Assembly (NCBI GenBank): GCA_947486785.1
Contig: CANKUU010000001.1
Coordinates: 372,001 to 436,000 of the forward strand
Origin: an uncultured Flavobacteriaceae bacterium
GTDB lineage: Bacteria; Bacteroidota; Bacteroidia; Flavobacteriales; Flavobacteriaceae
Length of the DNA: 64,000 nucleotides
Reading direction: 5' to 3'
The translations under genes and the position numbers were made by a program. The notes beneath the pieces were generated by a model. That model was not told where the DNA came from. It worked only from the letters and a program-made list of their open reading frames with translations, and made no database searches. Shown here piece by piece: positions 32,973 to 41,931 of the stretch (positions within the stretch are counted from its first letter, which is position 1; every line of letters begins with the position of its first letter).

Positions 32973-35138
32973 ATGAAAAATTTAAACATCTTGTTGTTTT
33001 TGCTACTTATTGTGTCAATTTCAACATTTGGCCAACAAAAAAAAATAACAGTAGAAGACATCTATCGCGGTACTTTTAGAACCGAGGGTTTAGATGAATT
33101 GCGGTCTATGAAAAACGGTAAACAATACACCGTTTTAAATGTTGATAGATCAACTAAAGCTACTACTGTAGATGCTTATGACTATAAAACCTTATCAAAA
33201 ACTAAAACTATAGTCTCGAGTGCAGACTTAAACGGTGTAACTTCTTTTTCATCCTACGAGTTTACTTCAGATGAGACTAAATTAATATTAGCTACCCAAA
33301 TAGAGCCAATTTATAGACACTCAAGCTTAGGTATATTTTACGTCTATGATCTTTTGTCAAAAAGTTTAATTAAAATTTCAGATCAAAAAATTCAAGAACC
33401 TACAATCTCACCAAACGGCAAAGAAGTCGCCTATGTGGCCAATAATAATATTTACATATTTAACTTAGAATCTAAGGAAACCGAGAAAATTACGAATGAC
33501 GGTGAAAAAAACAAAATTATCAACGGAGTAACGGATTGGGTTTATGAAGAAGAATTTGCTTTTGTACGCAGTTTCGATTGGAATGCTGATGGGTCTAAAA
33601 TAGCATTTTTAAAGTTTGATGAAACTGATGTTCCAGAATTTTCTATGGATATTTATGGAACCGAACTTTACCCAAAGCCATATGTTTTTAAATACCCTAA
33701 GGCGGGCGAAAACAACGCTGTAGTTACTTTGCATATGTACGATGTAAAAAAAGAAGAGCTTTCGAAAGTAGCATTAGGCGATGCCTACTATATACCGCGT
33801 ATTAAATGGATGAATAATAAAAATCATTTAAGTGTACAAACCCTTAATCGACACCAGAATCATCTACGTTTGTTAGATGTAAATGTAGCAACTAATTCAG
33901 TATCACTACTGCTTGAAGAAAAGGACAAAGCGTATATTGATATTACCGACAACCTAACTTTTTTGGCTGGTGATAGTTTTATTTGGACGAGTGAAAAAGA
34001 TGGTTGGAATCATATATACTTGTATGATCAAGATGGTTCGCTAGTTAATCAAATTACCAAAGGCAATTGGGAGGTGACACGGTATTATGGCTATGATCAG
34101 AATGAAGATAGAGTATATTACCAATCTACAGAAAATGGCTCAATTAATCGAGGGGTATATAGTATAGATAGTAGTGGCGGAACAAAAAAAATATTGGCTG
34201 CAGAGTCAGGAACAAATGCAGCGGATTTTAGTTCAGATTTTACTTATTTTATAAATACATACTCTAGTGCTACAACGCCATACAAATACACTTTACACAA
34301 AGCTTTATCAGGTAAAAAGGTAAAAAATATCAAAGACAATGAAAACTTGTTAAAGACACTTCAAGCTTATGAAACGAGTAAAAAAGAGTTTTCTACCATT
34401 TCAATAAACGGTAACGAGTTAAACATGTATATGATAAAACCTAAAAACTTTGATACCGCTAAGAAATATCCACTTTTATTATATCAATATAGTGGGCCTG
34501 GCTCTCAGAATGTTGCAAATAGATGGGGTTCAGGAAACGATTATTGGCATCAAATGTTAGCGTCAGAAGGATATATTGTGGCCTGTGTAGACGGTAGAGG
34601 TACGGGCTTTAAAGGGAGTGACTTTAAAAAAGTCACCTACTTAAATTTAGTAAAGTATGAAACAGAAGATCAAATTGCTGTAGGTAAAAAATTAAGCGAA
34701 TTAGCGTATGTAGATGAAAATAGAACAGGAATTTGGGGATGGAGCTTTGGGGGCGATATGGCTACGAATTGTATTTTAAAGGGTAATGATGTTTTTGAAG
34801 CTGCTATTGCAGTTGCTCCGGTAACCTCATGGCGTTTTTACGATACTATTTATACCGAACGTTTTATGCGTACGCCAGCAGAAAACCCTAATGGGTATGA
34901 TGATAATTCTCCTTTTAATTATCCAGAATTGTTGAAAGGAAAGTTTTTGCTAGTCCATGGTTCTGCGGATGATAATGTGCACGTACAAAATAGTATGCGA
35001 ATGATTGAAGCACTAATTCAAGCAAACAAACAATTCGATTGGGCTATTTATCCTGATAAAAATCATGGTATTTATGGAGGTAATACACGTATTCAACTCT
35101 ATAACAAAATGACCAATTTTATTAAAACCAATTTGTAA
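32973..35138 (+). CDS. Dipeptidyl-peptidase IV-like S9 family peptidase
   Basis: A 721-residue exported serine peptidase that removes N-terminal dipeptides (X-Pro). The frame is open from 32904, but the ATG at 32973 gives a proper signal peptide (MKNLNILLFLLLIVSISTFG), so I use that. An eight-bladed propeller precedes the alpha/beta-hydrolase domain. The DPP-IV glutamate region is DWVYEEEFAF, the nucleophile is in GWSFGGDM (GWSYGG in mammals), and the Asp is in GSADDNVH and the His in KNHGIYGG. The gene is 15 bases before a peptide transporter gene, so peptides it releases may be imported by that protein. Confidence 0.92.
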   Translation: MKNLNILLFLLLIVSISTFGQQKKITVEDIYRGTFRTEGLDELRSMKNGKQYTVLNVDRSTKATTVDAYDYKTLSKTKTIVSSADLNGVTSFSSYEFTSDETKLILATQIEPIYRHSSLGIFYVYDLLSKSLIKISDQKIQEPTISPNGKEVAYVANNNIYIFNLESKETEKITNDGEKNKIINGVTDWVYEEEFAFVRSFDWNADGSKIAFLKFDETDVPEFSMDIYGTELYPKPYVFKYPKAGENNAVVTLHMYDVKKEELSKVALGDAYYIPRIKWMNNKNHLSVQTLNRHQNHLRLLDVNVATNSVSLLLEEKDKAYIDITDNLTFLAGDSFIWTSEKDGWNHIYLYDQDGSLVNQITKGNWEVTRYYGYDQNEDRVYYQSTENGSINRGVYSIDSSGGTKKILAAESGTNAADFSSDFTYFINTYSSATTPYKYTLHKALSGKKVKNIKDNENLLKTLQAYETSKKEFSTISINGNELNMYMIKPKNFDTAKKYPLLLYQYSGPGSQNVANRWGSGNDYWHQMLASEGYIVACVDGRGTGFKGSDFKKVTYLNLVKYETEDQIAVGKKLSELAYVDENRTGIWGWSFGGDMATNCILKGNDVFEAAIAVAPVTSWRFYDTIYTERFMRTPAENPNGYDDNSPFNYPELLKGKFLLVHGSADDNVHVQNSMRMIEALIQANKQFDWAIYPDKNHGIYGGNTRIQLYNKMTNFIKTNL

Positions 35139-35153
35139 CTTAATATTAAATAT

Positions 35154-36518
35154 ATGAATAGTATCACAAGACCAGCTCATGAAAGAGAGCTATGGGGGCA
35201 TCCAGTAGGATTATATGTGCTCTTTTTTACAGAAATGTGGGAAAGATTTTCATATTACGGAATGAGAGCCTTATTTACGCTTTTTTTAGTAGCAGAGACC
35301 ACATCCAGTAATGCAGGTTTTGGATGGACAAATGGAGAGGCATTAGCCCTTTATGGTTGGTATACCATGTTAGTTTATGTGTCTTCGATACCAGGTGGTT
35401 GGATAGCAGATAGATTGTTAGGTCAAAAAAAGACGGTAATGCTAGGTGGTGCATTGCTATGTATCGGCCATGCAATTTTGGCCCTCAATTCTGAAATGAC
35501 TTTCTATATTGGATGTTTCTTTATCATTTTAGGAGTTGGCTGCTTAAAACCAAATATTTCTTCAATGGTTGGTGGCTTATACAAACCCAAAGATGAGCGC
35601 AGAGATTTAGGTTTTTACGTATTTTACATGGGTATTAATATAGGGGGCTTTTTAGCGCCTATTGTTTGTGGTTATGTGGGCGAAAATATTAGTTGGCATT
35701 ACGGTTTTGGTCTTGCTGCTATTGGTATGTTCCTTGGTCAAATAGTTTATGTTTGGGGTCAAAAATATTTAAAAAATGTAGGAAATCTTATTTCAAATAA
35801 AAGCGCAGAGGGTAAAGAGCTTTTAGAGAGAAAGCTTAGTCCTATCGAAAAAGATAGAGTAAAAGTATTATTGTTGTCCTTTTTATTAATAATCCTATTT
35901 TGGGCGGCTTTTGAACAAGCGGGAGGATTAATGAATTTATATGCAGAGCAAAAAACAGACCGTAACTTTTTTGACTTATTTGTTATTCCAGCTTCTGTTT
36001 TTCAATCGGTGAACTCCTTTTTTATAGTAACTTTAGCTACAGCTGTGGGTGCTTTTTGGTTAAAATGGGGAAAGAAAGGAAAAGAATCTTCCTCTATTTT
36101 TAAAATGGCGGTAGGTATGGTAATTATGGCTTTGGGCTTTGGATTTATGGCAGCAGCATCGGCAGAGTATGATAGCAATGGTTCATCTGCAATGTATTGG
36201 TTAATACTCGCTTATTTATTTCATACGGTTGGCGAATTGTGTGCTTCGCCTGTATCCCTCTCGTTTATAACTAAACTAGCTCCATTAAAATATGCTTCTA
36301 TAATAATGGGACTTTATTGGGCGGCAACTGGTTTTGGTAATAAAATTGCAGGTCTAATAGGCGAGGCAGCCCAAGATATGGGAGAGTTTGAGATTTTCGC
36401 AGGAATAGCTGTAGTCTGGTCAATAATAGGTTTTATAGTAATAGCTATGCTTAAACCTTTGAAGCGTTTAACACATGGTGCAGAGGACATGGATGTAACC
36501 AGTACTATTGAATCATGA
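35154..36518 (+). CDS. POT-family proton-dependent oligopeptide transporter
   Basis: A 454-residue major-facilitator protein with about 12-14 helices. The N-terminus contains FFTEMWERFSYYGMRA, carrying the ExxERF proton-coupling motif of POT/PTR transporters, followed by GWIADRLLGQKKTVMLGG. The second PTR signature FYMGINIGGFLAPIVCGYVG is present. It imports di- and tripeptides with protons across the inner membrane. It follows the DPP-IV-like peptidase by 15 bases, a sensible digest-and-import pair. Confidence 0.93.
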   Translation: MNSITRPAHERELWGHPVGLYVLFFTEMWERFSYYGMRALFTLFLVAETTSSNAGFGWTNGEALALYGWYTMLVYVSSIPGGWIADRLLGQKKTVMLGGALLCIGHAILALNSEMTFYIGCFFIILGVGCLKPNISSMVGGLYKPKDERRDLGFYVFYMGINIGGFLAPIVCGYVGENISWHYGFGLAAIGMFLGQIVYVWGQKYLKNVGNLISNKSAEGKELLERKLSPIEKDRVKVLLLSFLLIILFWAAFEQAGGLMNLYAEQKTDRNFFDLFVIPASVFQSVNSFFIVTLATAVGAFWLKWGKKGKESSSIFKMAVGMVIMALGFGFMAAASAEYDSNGSSAMYWLILAYLFHTVGELCASPVSLSFITKLAPLKYASIIMGLYWAATGFGNKIAGLIGEAAQDMGEFEIFAGIAVVWSIIGFIVIAMLKPLKRLTHGAEDMDVTSTIES

Positions 36519-36562
36519 AGCAGCAAATGTTGAGCTAACAGCGCATTAATTTTAGATTCTTA

Positions 36563-38575
36563 TTAGTCAAGATAGTAGGCTCCCTTTTCACCAGTATAAT
36601 GAAAAGGGAGTTTTCTTTTGACGCAAGTTTGTTTCCAACGTTGCACATAACTATGGTAATTGCTACCATCTGCAATTATCATTTTAGGTTTGTTTTTAAT
36701 GATTAAGCGTTCTAAATTAAGCTTCGGCGATTTGGTGAGCAAAATGTAGTCGCTAGGTAAGCTGTCATAAACACCCAAATTATCAATAATTAATATTGAT
36801 TCACCTTTTTGTTTATATCGATTTTGCATTTTTTTGAAAACGGTTTTATGAAGGCGCTCAGCAATACTATATTCAGAAATAAGGTCTGTAGATATAAGGG
36901 TGTCGCTATATATTACTGTTAGCACAGACGCTTTTTGATGCAACAGTAAAGAGGTTTTAGTTTGATGCGCAATAACAAGCCTCTCATGTTGTTGAATTAT
37001 AGGGTTTTTGTATGCGCGCCATAGTTGAAAGCTTATGATACATAAGAATACAAAGTATAGTCTTTTAAGACTAAATTTTGTTAGTGTTACTGTAGCGCCA
37101 ATTAGTATGAGGTAGCTTATGACTAGCTCGGTTATGTCAAATGAGATTCCTCTAAATAGAAATACCTCTTGTTGGGCAACCCATTTAATAATGATATTCA
37201 TAAATCCGATTAAACTATTATATCCAAATACTAAAAAATTAGGTAACAGATTTAAGGTAGCAAGTACAATTACTAAAATGCCTACTCCAAGAATGAGTCC
37301 TAAAAAAGGAACTACCAAAAGGTTTGAAATAAAGAACAACCCCGGAAATTGATGAAAATAGAACAAACTTATAGGTAAAACGCCCAATTGCGCTGCTATA
37401 CTTACCGAGAATAACTGCCATATATTTTTTAAAATGCGGTTATTTGGTAACCATAGTCTTTGTAGTAAAGGATATAACCAAACTATTGCGATAACAGCAG
37501 CATAGCTCATTTGAAACCCAGCTTGTAAAAGTAGCATTGGATTAATTACGAGTAGTATAAAAAACATAGATAGCGCAAGAAGATTAAAAGTATTGCTTGG
37601 TCGATTTAAGTACAAGGCATAAGCTACAAATGAAAACATCGTAACTGCTCTAATTACTGAAGCTGAAAACCCTGATAAAAAGGCGAAGCACCAAAGTAGA
37701 ACTGCAATAATGAGTAGTTTTAAGGTTTTACTCTTAAAAAGTTGTTCTAAAGGCTGAAGTAAAAATTGAAGCACTATTAAAATTATACCGATGTGTAGTC
37801 CAGAAACAGCGAGTATATGTACGGCACCTGCATTTATATAGTCGTTGTAGGTGTCCTCTGAAATGTCTTTCCGTTGCCCAAGTAGTAAGGCTTGTATTAC
37901 GGCTAATTGTTCAGGTTCAAAATTTGCTTGTTTTAGTTTAGAGATGATGTTATTTCGTAGCGTTGCGGCCAGTCCAAATACGGTTTTAGATCTGTTTTTT
38001 AATAGTACATATTGTTTGCTCTTTAGTCGTAATTGATGATAAATACCTAAGTTTTTTAAATAGTTTCGATAATCAAATTGATATAAATTTAAAGGAGGTT
38101 TTATTGCTGTAAGAGCGGCATAGGTAACAAACTCATCATCTATCTTTAATTTTTTAGCTATGCTATTTTTAGATAAAATAAATAGAACTTTTCCATAGCT
38201 CGTGTTGTCGTCCATAGACATTACTTTTAACACATAGCGATCGGAATAGGAAGACGATTTTAAAACTTCATGAACTTTAAATCTCCAGGTATGTTTTACT
38301 TTAAATTGTTGACTGCTGTAATGGTTGGGGTGGTTTTTAGGACTCCATAGCGTAACTCCAAAGACACCAATACTAGTTATAGTAGCCAAGCAAATAAGTC
38401 CAAATGCAATCGATTTTCTAGAGTTGTGCTTTAAAAATACAAAACCTAAGGCGCTAATGAGGCTAAGACTAATTAATAAGGCATACTCAATTTTAAAATC
38501 AAAATTATGACCTATTAAAATACCCAATATTAAAAATAAGGTTAATTTAATAGGAATGAATTTAAGAATATGCAT
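36563..38575 (-). CDS. ComEC/Rec2-family membrane protein
   Basis: A 670-residue inner-membrane channel protein for DNA uptake. An N-terminal DUF4131 part with an OB-like fold (to about 190) precedes the Competence domain, with the diagnostic GAVHILAVSGLHIGIILIVL (about residue 250) and LSGFSASVIRAVTMFSFVAY. The C-terminal part (from about 520) lacks a recognisable HxHxDH metallo-beta-lactamase motif, so this is the short form without the nuclease-like domain, as in many Bacteroidetes. It stands alone, convergent with the peptide transporter. Confidence 0.88.
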   Translation of the reverse strand: MHILKFIPIKLTLFLILGILIGHNFDFKIEYALLISLSLISALGFVFLKHNSRKSIAFGLICLATITSIGVFGVTLWSPKNHPNHYSSQQFKVKHTWRFKVHEVLKSSSYSDRYVLKVMSMDDNTSYGKVLFILSKNSIAKKLKIDDEFVTYAALTAIKPPLNLYQFDYRNYLKNLGIYHQLRLKSKQYVLLKNRSKTVFGLAATLRNNIISKLKQANFEPEQLAVIQALLLGQRKDISEDTYNDYINAGAVHILAVSGLHIGIILIVLQFLLQPLEQLFKSKTLKLLIIAVLLWCFAFLSGFSASVIRAVTMFSFVAYALYLNRPSNTFNLLALSMFFILLVINPMLLLQAGFQMSYAAVIAIVWLYPLLQRLWLPNNRILKNIWQLFSVSIAAQLGVLPISLFYFHQFPGLFFISNLLVVPFLGLILGVGILVIVLATLNLLPNFLVFGYNSLIGFMNIIIKWVAQQEVFLFRGISFDITELVISYLILIGATVTLTKFSLKRLYFVFLCIISFQLWRAYKNPIIQQHERLVIAHQTKTSLLLHQKASVLTVIYSDTLISTDLISEYSIAERLHKTVFKKMQNRYKQKGESILIIDNLGVYDSLPSDYILLTKSPKLNLERLIIKNKPKMIIADGSNYHSYVQRWKQTCVKRKLPFHYTGEKGAYYLD
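36580..36619 (+). terminator. Terminator after the peptide transporter, inside the convergent comEC end
   Basis: A perfect 11-bp inverted repeat CTCCCTTTTCA/TGAAAAGGGAG (36580-36590 and 36600-36610) is followed by TTTTCTTTT. It begins 62 bases after the transporter stop and overlaps the last codons of comEC on the other strand, so the same DNA serves as coding sequence and terminator. Confidence 0.55.
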
Positions 38576-38686
38576 TGCGTAATTTCTTACACAAAAGGTA
38601 CTAAAATATATCTTATATTTCTATTTATTTTTTAAGGCCATGTGGCTTCAAAGTTTTAAGTAAATGTCTTAAGCCTTATGGTTTAG

Positions 38687-39235
38687 CTATAGTATGCGTG
38701 TTGCTTTTATAAATGTAGAATTCCAGTAGGTTTCTCGCATTGATGATATAATAACCCCACGAGAGGATGATGAATGTATAAATTTAACTTCATTACCCTT
38801 TGTTGAAACCACCATTCCTACATGGTTAATACGTTTACCTCTTTTTTTAGTTTTAAAGAAAAGTAAATCACCTTTTTCAACTTTGTTTATTTTAATCCGT
38901 TTTCCTTCGTTGGCCATTACGTAAGAAACTCTAGGTATAGGAACATTGTGTTTGCGAAAAGAAACATATAGAAGGCCAGAGCAATCCATTCCCTTTTTTG
39001 TAGTTCCACCATATTTGTAGCGTGTTCCAGAGAAGCTTAAAGCAGTATTGATAATATTATCAGCTACTGTAAGTTTTGTTTTTTTTAATTCTTTGTTTGA
39101 TGCTTTGCTCGATTCAGGTTTTGAACCCTTAACAGAAACAGATCTTTTTACGGAATTTTTACTTTGAGCAGTTCTTTTTTTTGCGCCACAGCTACAAATA
39201 AAAAGCAGTAATAAAAAATAAAGAGATTTTTGCAT
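38687..39235 (-). CDS. NlpC/P60 (C40) cell-wall peptidase, lipoprotein
   Basis: A 182-residue lipoprotein (LLFICSCGAKK lipobox) with a basic, Ser/Lys-rich linker and an NlpC/P60 domain. KYGGTTKKGMDCSGLLYVSF holds the catalytic Cys, GKRINHVGMVV the His, and FIHSSSSRGV the third polar residue region. It would cut gamma-D-Glu-diaminopimelate bonds in peptidoglycan. It lies alone between comEC and lpxB, with gaps of 111 and 219 bases; the latter contains an 18-base perfect AT palindrome (39290-39307). Family length is normal for short Spr-like enzymes. Confidence 0.9.
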   Translation of the reverse strand: MQKSLYFLLLLFICSCGAKKRTAQSKNSVKRSVSVKGSKPESSKASNKELKKTKLTVADNIINTALSFSGTRYKYGGTTKKGMDCSGLLYVSFRKHNVPIPRVSYVMANEGKRIKINKVEKGDLLFFKTKKRGKRINHVGMVVSTKGNEVKFIHSSSSRGVIISSMRETYWNSTFIKATRIL

Positions 39236-39454
39236 TAGTATAGCTAATTTCCATTTTAAGTTATACTGAATAAGCTAAATATTAGTTGCTTTCTTTTTAA
39301 AAAGAAAAAGTCAGCTTTCCTAAACTAGCATTTATTAGTGAATATAAATAGAATTCAAAAGTATAAAATTATAGAAAAGTTAAAACAATGATTACCGAAT
39401 GATAATAAAACTTTCAGCTCAAAATGTTTTTGTCACGTTTAAAAAGGTTTGTTT

Positions 39455-40600
39455 TTAAGAGGTAGATTTTGAATTTAAAGACCCAGAATCACGGGTATTT
39501 TGTACAATGAGTTTAGCTGCCGTTGCACTAGCACCTGTACCTCCTAATTTTTCTTTTAGCAGCTTGTATGCTGCTATTTGTGATGAACGATGTGGTTCGC
39601 TAAGAATTTTTTCAAGTTCTAATTTTAAATTATTTGTGCTAAGTTCATTCTGAATTAATTCTTTCACTACTTCTTTTTTCATGATAAGATTTACCAAAGA
39701 AATGTACTCTAAAGTAATAATTCGCTTTGCTATATGATACGATAACCAATTCGCTTTATAGCACACCACTTGTGGCACATTAAACATAGCAGTTTCTAAG
39801 GTAGCCGTTCCGCTGGTAACCAAGGCAGCATGAGATACGCTAAGCAGATCATAGGTTTTGTTAGATACAAAAGCAACATTTGGGAGGGTTAAAAAGGTAT
39901 TATAAAAATCTTTTTCTAAGCTCGGTGCCCCTGCTATTACAAATTGATAATCTTTAAAATAATGAGTTATCGATAGCATTAAATTAAGCATTTTTTGTAC
40001 CTCTTGCTTTCGACTACCTGGCAAAAGAGCAATAATAGGTTTTTCTAGGTGTAGCTCGTTTATTTTACGAAATTTAAGAGGATCTGCAGCAGTACGGTTT
40101 GCAATAGCATCTAGAAGTGGATGACCAACAAAATGTACAGAAAAATTATGAGCCTCATAAAATTCTTTTTCAAAGGGAAGAATTACATACATGGCATCTA
40201 TATCACGTTTTATTTTCTTAATTCGTCTTGCTCTAGATGCCCATACTTGTGGAGAAATGTAATAATTGGTTCTAAAATTTTGTTCTTTTGCCCATTTGGC
40301 AATTCGTAAATTAAACCCAGAGTAGTCTATAAATATGAGTGCATCAGGTTTAAAATCTGAGATATCATTTTTGCAAAATTTAATATTTTTAAAAATAGTA
40401 GCAAGGTTTAGAAGCACCTCTAAAAAACCCATAAATGCTAATGATTTGTAGTGCTTTACGAGAGTGCCTCCTGCTCGCTGCATTAAGTCGCCTCCCCAAA
40501 AGCGTATTTCTGCATGAGTATCTTCTGTACGCAGCGCCTTAATGAGGTTGGACCCGTGTAGGTCGCCAGATGCTTCTCCTGCGATTATATAGTATTTCAT
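39455..40600 (-). CDS. lpxB: Lipid-A-disaccharide synthase
   Basis: LpxB joins UDP-2,3-diacylglucosamine and lipid X to form the lipid A disaccharide at the inner face of the inner membrane. The 381-residue protein begins KYYIIAGEASGDLHGSNLIKAL, the GT19 signature, with FIDYSGFNLRIAKWAK, VGHPLLDAI, LLPGSRKQEVQKML and TSGTATLETAMFNVPQVVCY. It follows the small membrane protein by 18 bases and surE on the same strand. The C-terminal 15 residues are unusually Ser/Asn-rich. Confidence 0.95.
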   Translation of the reverse strand: MKYYIIAGEASGDLHGSNLIKALRTEDTHAEIRFWGGDLMQRAGGTLVKHYKSLAFMGFLEVLLNLATIFKNIKFCKNDISDFKPDALIFIDYSGFNLRIAKWAKEQNFRTNYYISPQVWASRARRIKKIKRDIDAMYVILPFEKEFYEAHNFSVHFVGHPLLDAIANRTAADPLKFRKINELHLEKPIIALLPGSRKQEVQKMLNLMLSITHYFKDYQFVIAGAPSLEKDFYNTFLTLPNVAFVSNKTYDLLSVSHAALVTSGTATLETAMFNVPQVVCYKANWLSYHIAKRIITLEYISLVNLIMKKEVVKELIQNELSTNNLKLELEKILSEPHRSSQIAAYKLLKEKLGGTGASATAAKLIVQNTRDSGSLNSKSTS

Positions 40601-40618
40601 TTTTTAACTTCTACGGTC

Positions 40619-40900
40619 TTAGAATATTTTATAGAATAAGATGAGAAATGCAGTAAAAAGTGTCGCTATTAATACTCCTTTTGCCCTGTGGTCTCTTCTA
40701 ATTCTTAAAAACAAGAAAAATGCGATAAGGTTTAAAATTGCACCTAAAGCTAGTAATGTACCTAAATGACCTTGCACAATAGCCGCTTCAAAAGATTCTC
40801 GAATACCTAAATTAGAAAACACCAGAACATATAAAAGTGTCCCCGTAATATTTGCAATTAGACCTACTGCAATACCTATTAAAAGTTCTTTTTTATGCAT
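40619..40900 (-). CDS. Small membrane protein between surE and lpxB
   Basis: A 93-residue hydrophobic protein with three predicted helices (LIGIAVGLIANITGTLLYVL, LGTLLALGAILNLIAFFLFL and VLIATLFTAFLILFYKI). It overlaps the surE stop by 8 bases and lies 18 bases before lpxB, so it belongs to that operon. I recognise no named family. Its position suggests a conserved flavobacterial gene. Confidence 0.8.
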   Translation of the reverse strand: MHKKELLIGIAVGLIANITGTLLYVLVFSNLGIRESFEAAIVQGHLGTLLALGAILNLIAFFLFLRIRRDHRAKGVLIATLFTAFLILFYKIF

Positions 40901-41672
40901 TTAATTTCCAGTTGTTAATTTGTTGTAATACGTGATGTGCGGTTAAATCAAATTGCGTGGGTACTACAGAAATATAGCCGTTAGCCAATGCCCACTCATC
41001 GGTGTCTTTTCCATCATCTAAAAGCTCAAACTCACCAGTAAGCCAATAATAGTCTTTACCCATGGGGTTAGTACGCTTGTCAAATTTCTCTTTCCAATTC
41101 GCACGTGCTTGGCGGCAAATTTTAATACCTTTGATTTTAGTTTCTTCTAATTTAGGAATATTTACATTAAGCACTACGTTATCGGGTATGCCATTGCTTA
41201 TTGCCTTTGAAACAATATTGGTTATAGCCTTACCCGCTTGATCAAAATCAGCATTCCAAGAATAGTCACATAAAGAGAAGCCTATTGCTGGTATACCTTC
41301 AATTCCAGCTTCGATTGCGGCACTCATAGTACCAGAATAAACAACGTTTATTGACGAGTTTGAACCATGATTTATACCACTAACACAGATATCCGGTTTT
41401 CGGTCTAATATCTCTTGAAGCGCCATTTTTACACAATCTGCCGGAGTTCCGCTACAACTGTATTCTAAATCAGCTCCGTTTAGAGCATCAAGCTTCATTT
41501 TTTTTACATACAAAGCAGTATCTAAGGTGATGGCATGCCCTTTTCCCGATTGCGGGCTGTCTGGTGCAACTACCACTACCTCACCAATTTGTTTCATAAA
41601 CCTAATTAAGGCTCGAAGACCAGGAGCGGTAATTCCGTCATCATTTGTTACAAGAATTAAAGGTTTCTTCAC
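40893..41672 (-). CDS. surE: 5'/3'-nucleotidase SurE
   Basis: SurE is a metal-dependent nucleoside monophosphatase active in stress survival. The 259-residue protein begins PLILVTNDDGITAPGLRAL, the N-DD motif that binds the divalent metal, followed by VVAPDSPQSGKGHAITL, SGTPADCVK and VSGINHGSNSSINVVYSGTMSAA, read in two parts. It is the first gene of a leftward operon with the 93-residue membrane protein and lpxB. A -7-like TATTTTTG (minus strand, 41698-41691) precedes it without a matching -33 element. Confidence 0.95.
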   Translation of the reverse strand: MKKPLILVTNDDGITAPGLRALIRFMKQIGEVVVVAPDSPQSGKGHAITLDTALYVKKMKLDALNGADLEYSCSGTPADCVKMALQEILDRKPDICVSGINHGSNSSINVVYSGTMSAAIEAGIEGIPAIGFSLCDYSWNADFDQAGKAITNIVSKAISNGIPDNVVLNVNIPKLEETKIKGIKICRQARANWKEKFDKRTNPMGKDYYWLTGEFELLDDGKDTDEWALANGYISVVPTQFDLTAHHVLQQINNWKLNA

Positions 41673-41931
41673 TTCATATAATTTTAATTACAAAAATACG
41701 TTTAAAATAAAATATAAGGCTAACGATAAGCGCAACAAAAAAAATAGGACGACAAGGTAAACTGGCATGGTTTTTTCAGTATCTTACACTTTATTACAAC
41801 ATAAAAGTATTAACTTCAATTTTAAAAGGCTTCAGGCCTTAAAAACTATTTATCAAATGCGTCTTATCTAAAATGTTTTGCCAGTCATACATTTTTTAAC
41901 TCAAACACCAAGACAATAAAAACGCACACGA

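Noticed and set aside
36563-38575. ComEC as a broken gene because it lacks the metallo-beta-lactamase domain
   Set aside because: The frame is intact and the short form is common in Bacteroidetes, so truncation is not needed to explain it.
39290-39307. Perfect 18-base palindrome TTTCTTTTTAAAAAGAAA as an operator
   Set aside because: It is made of A/T runs with little sequence complexity and can arise by chance in such AT-rich DNA; no regulator is nearby.
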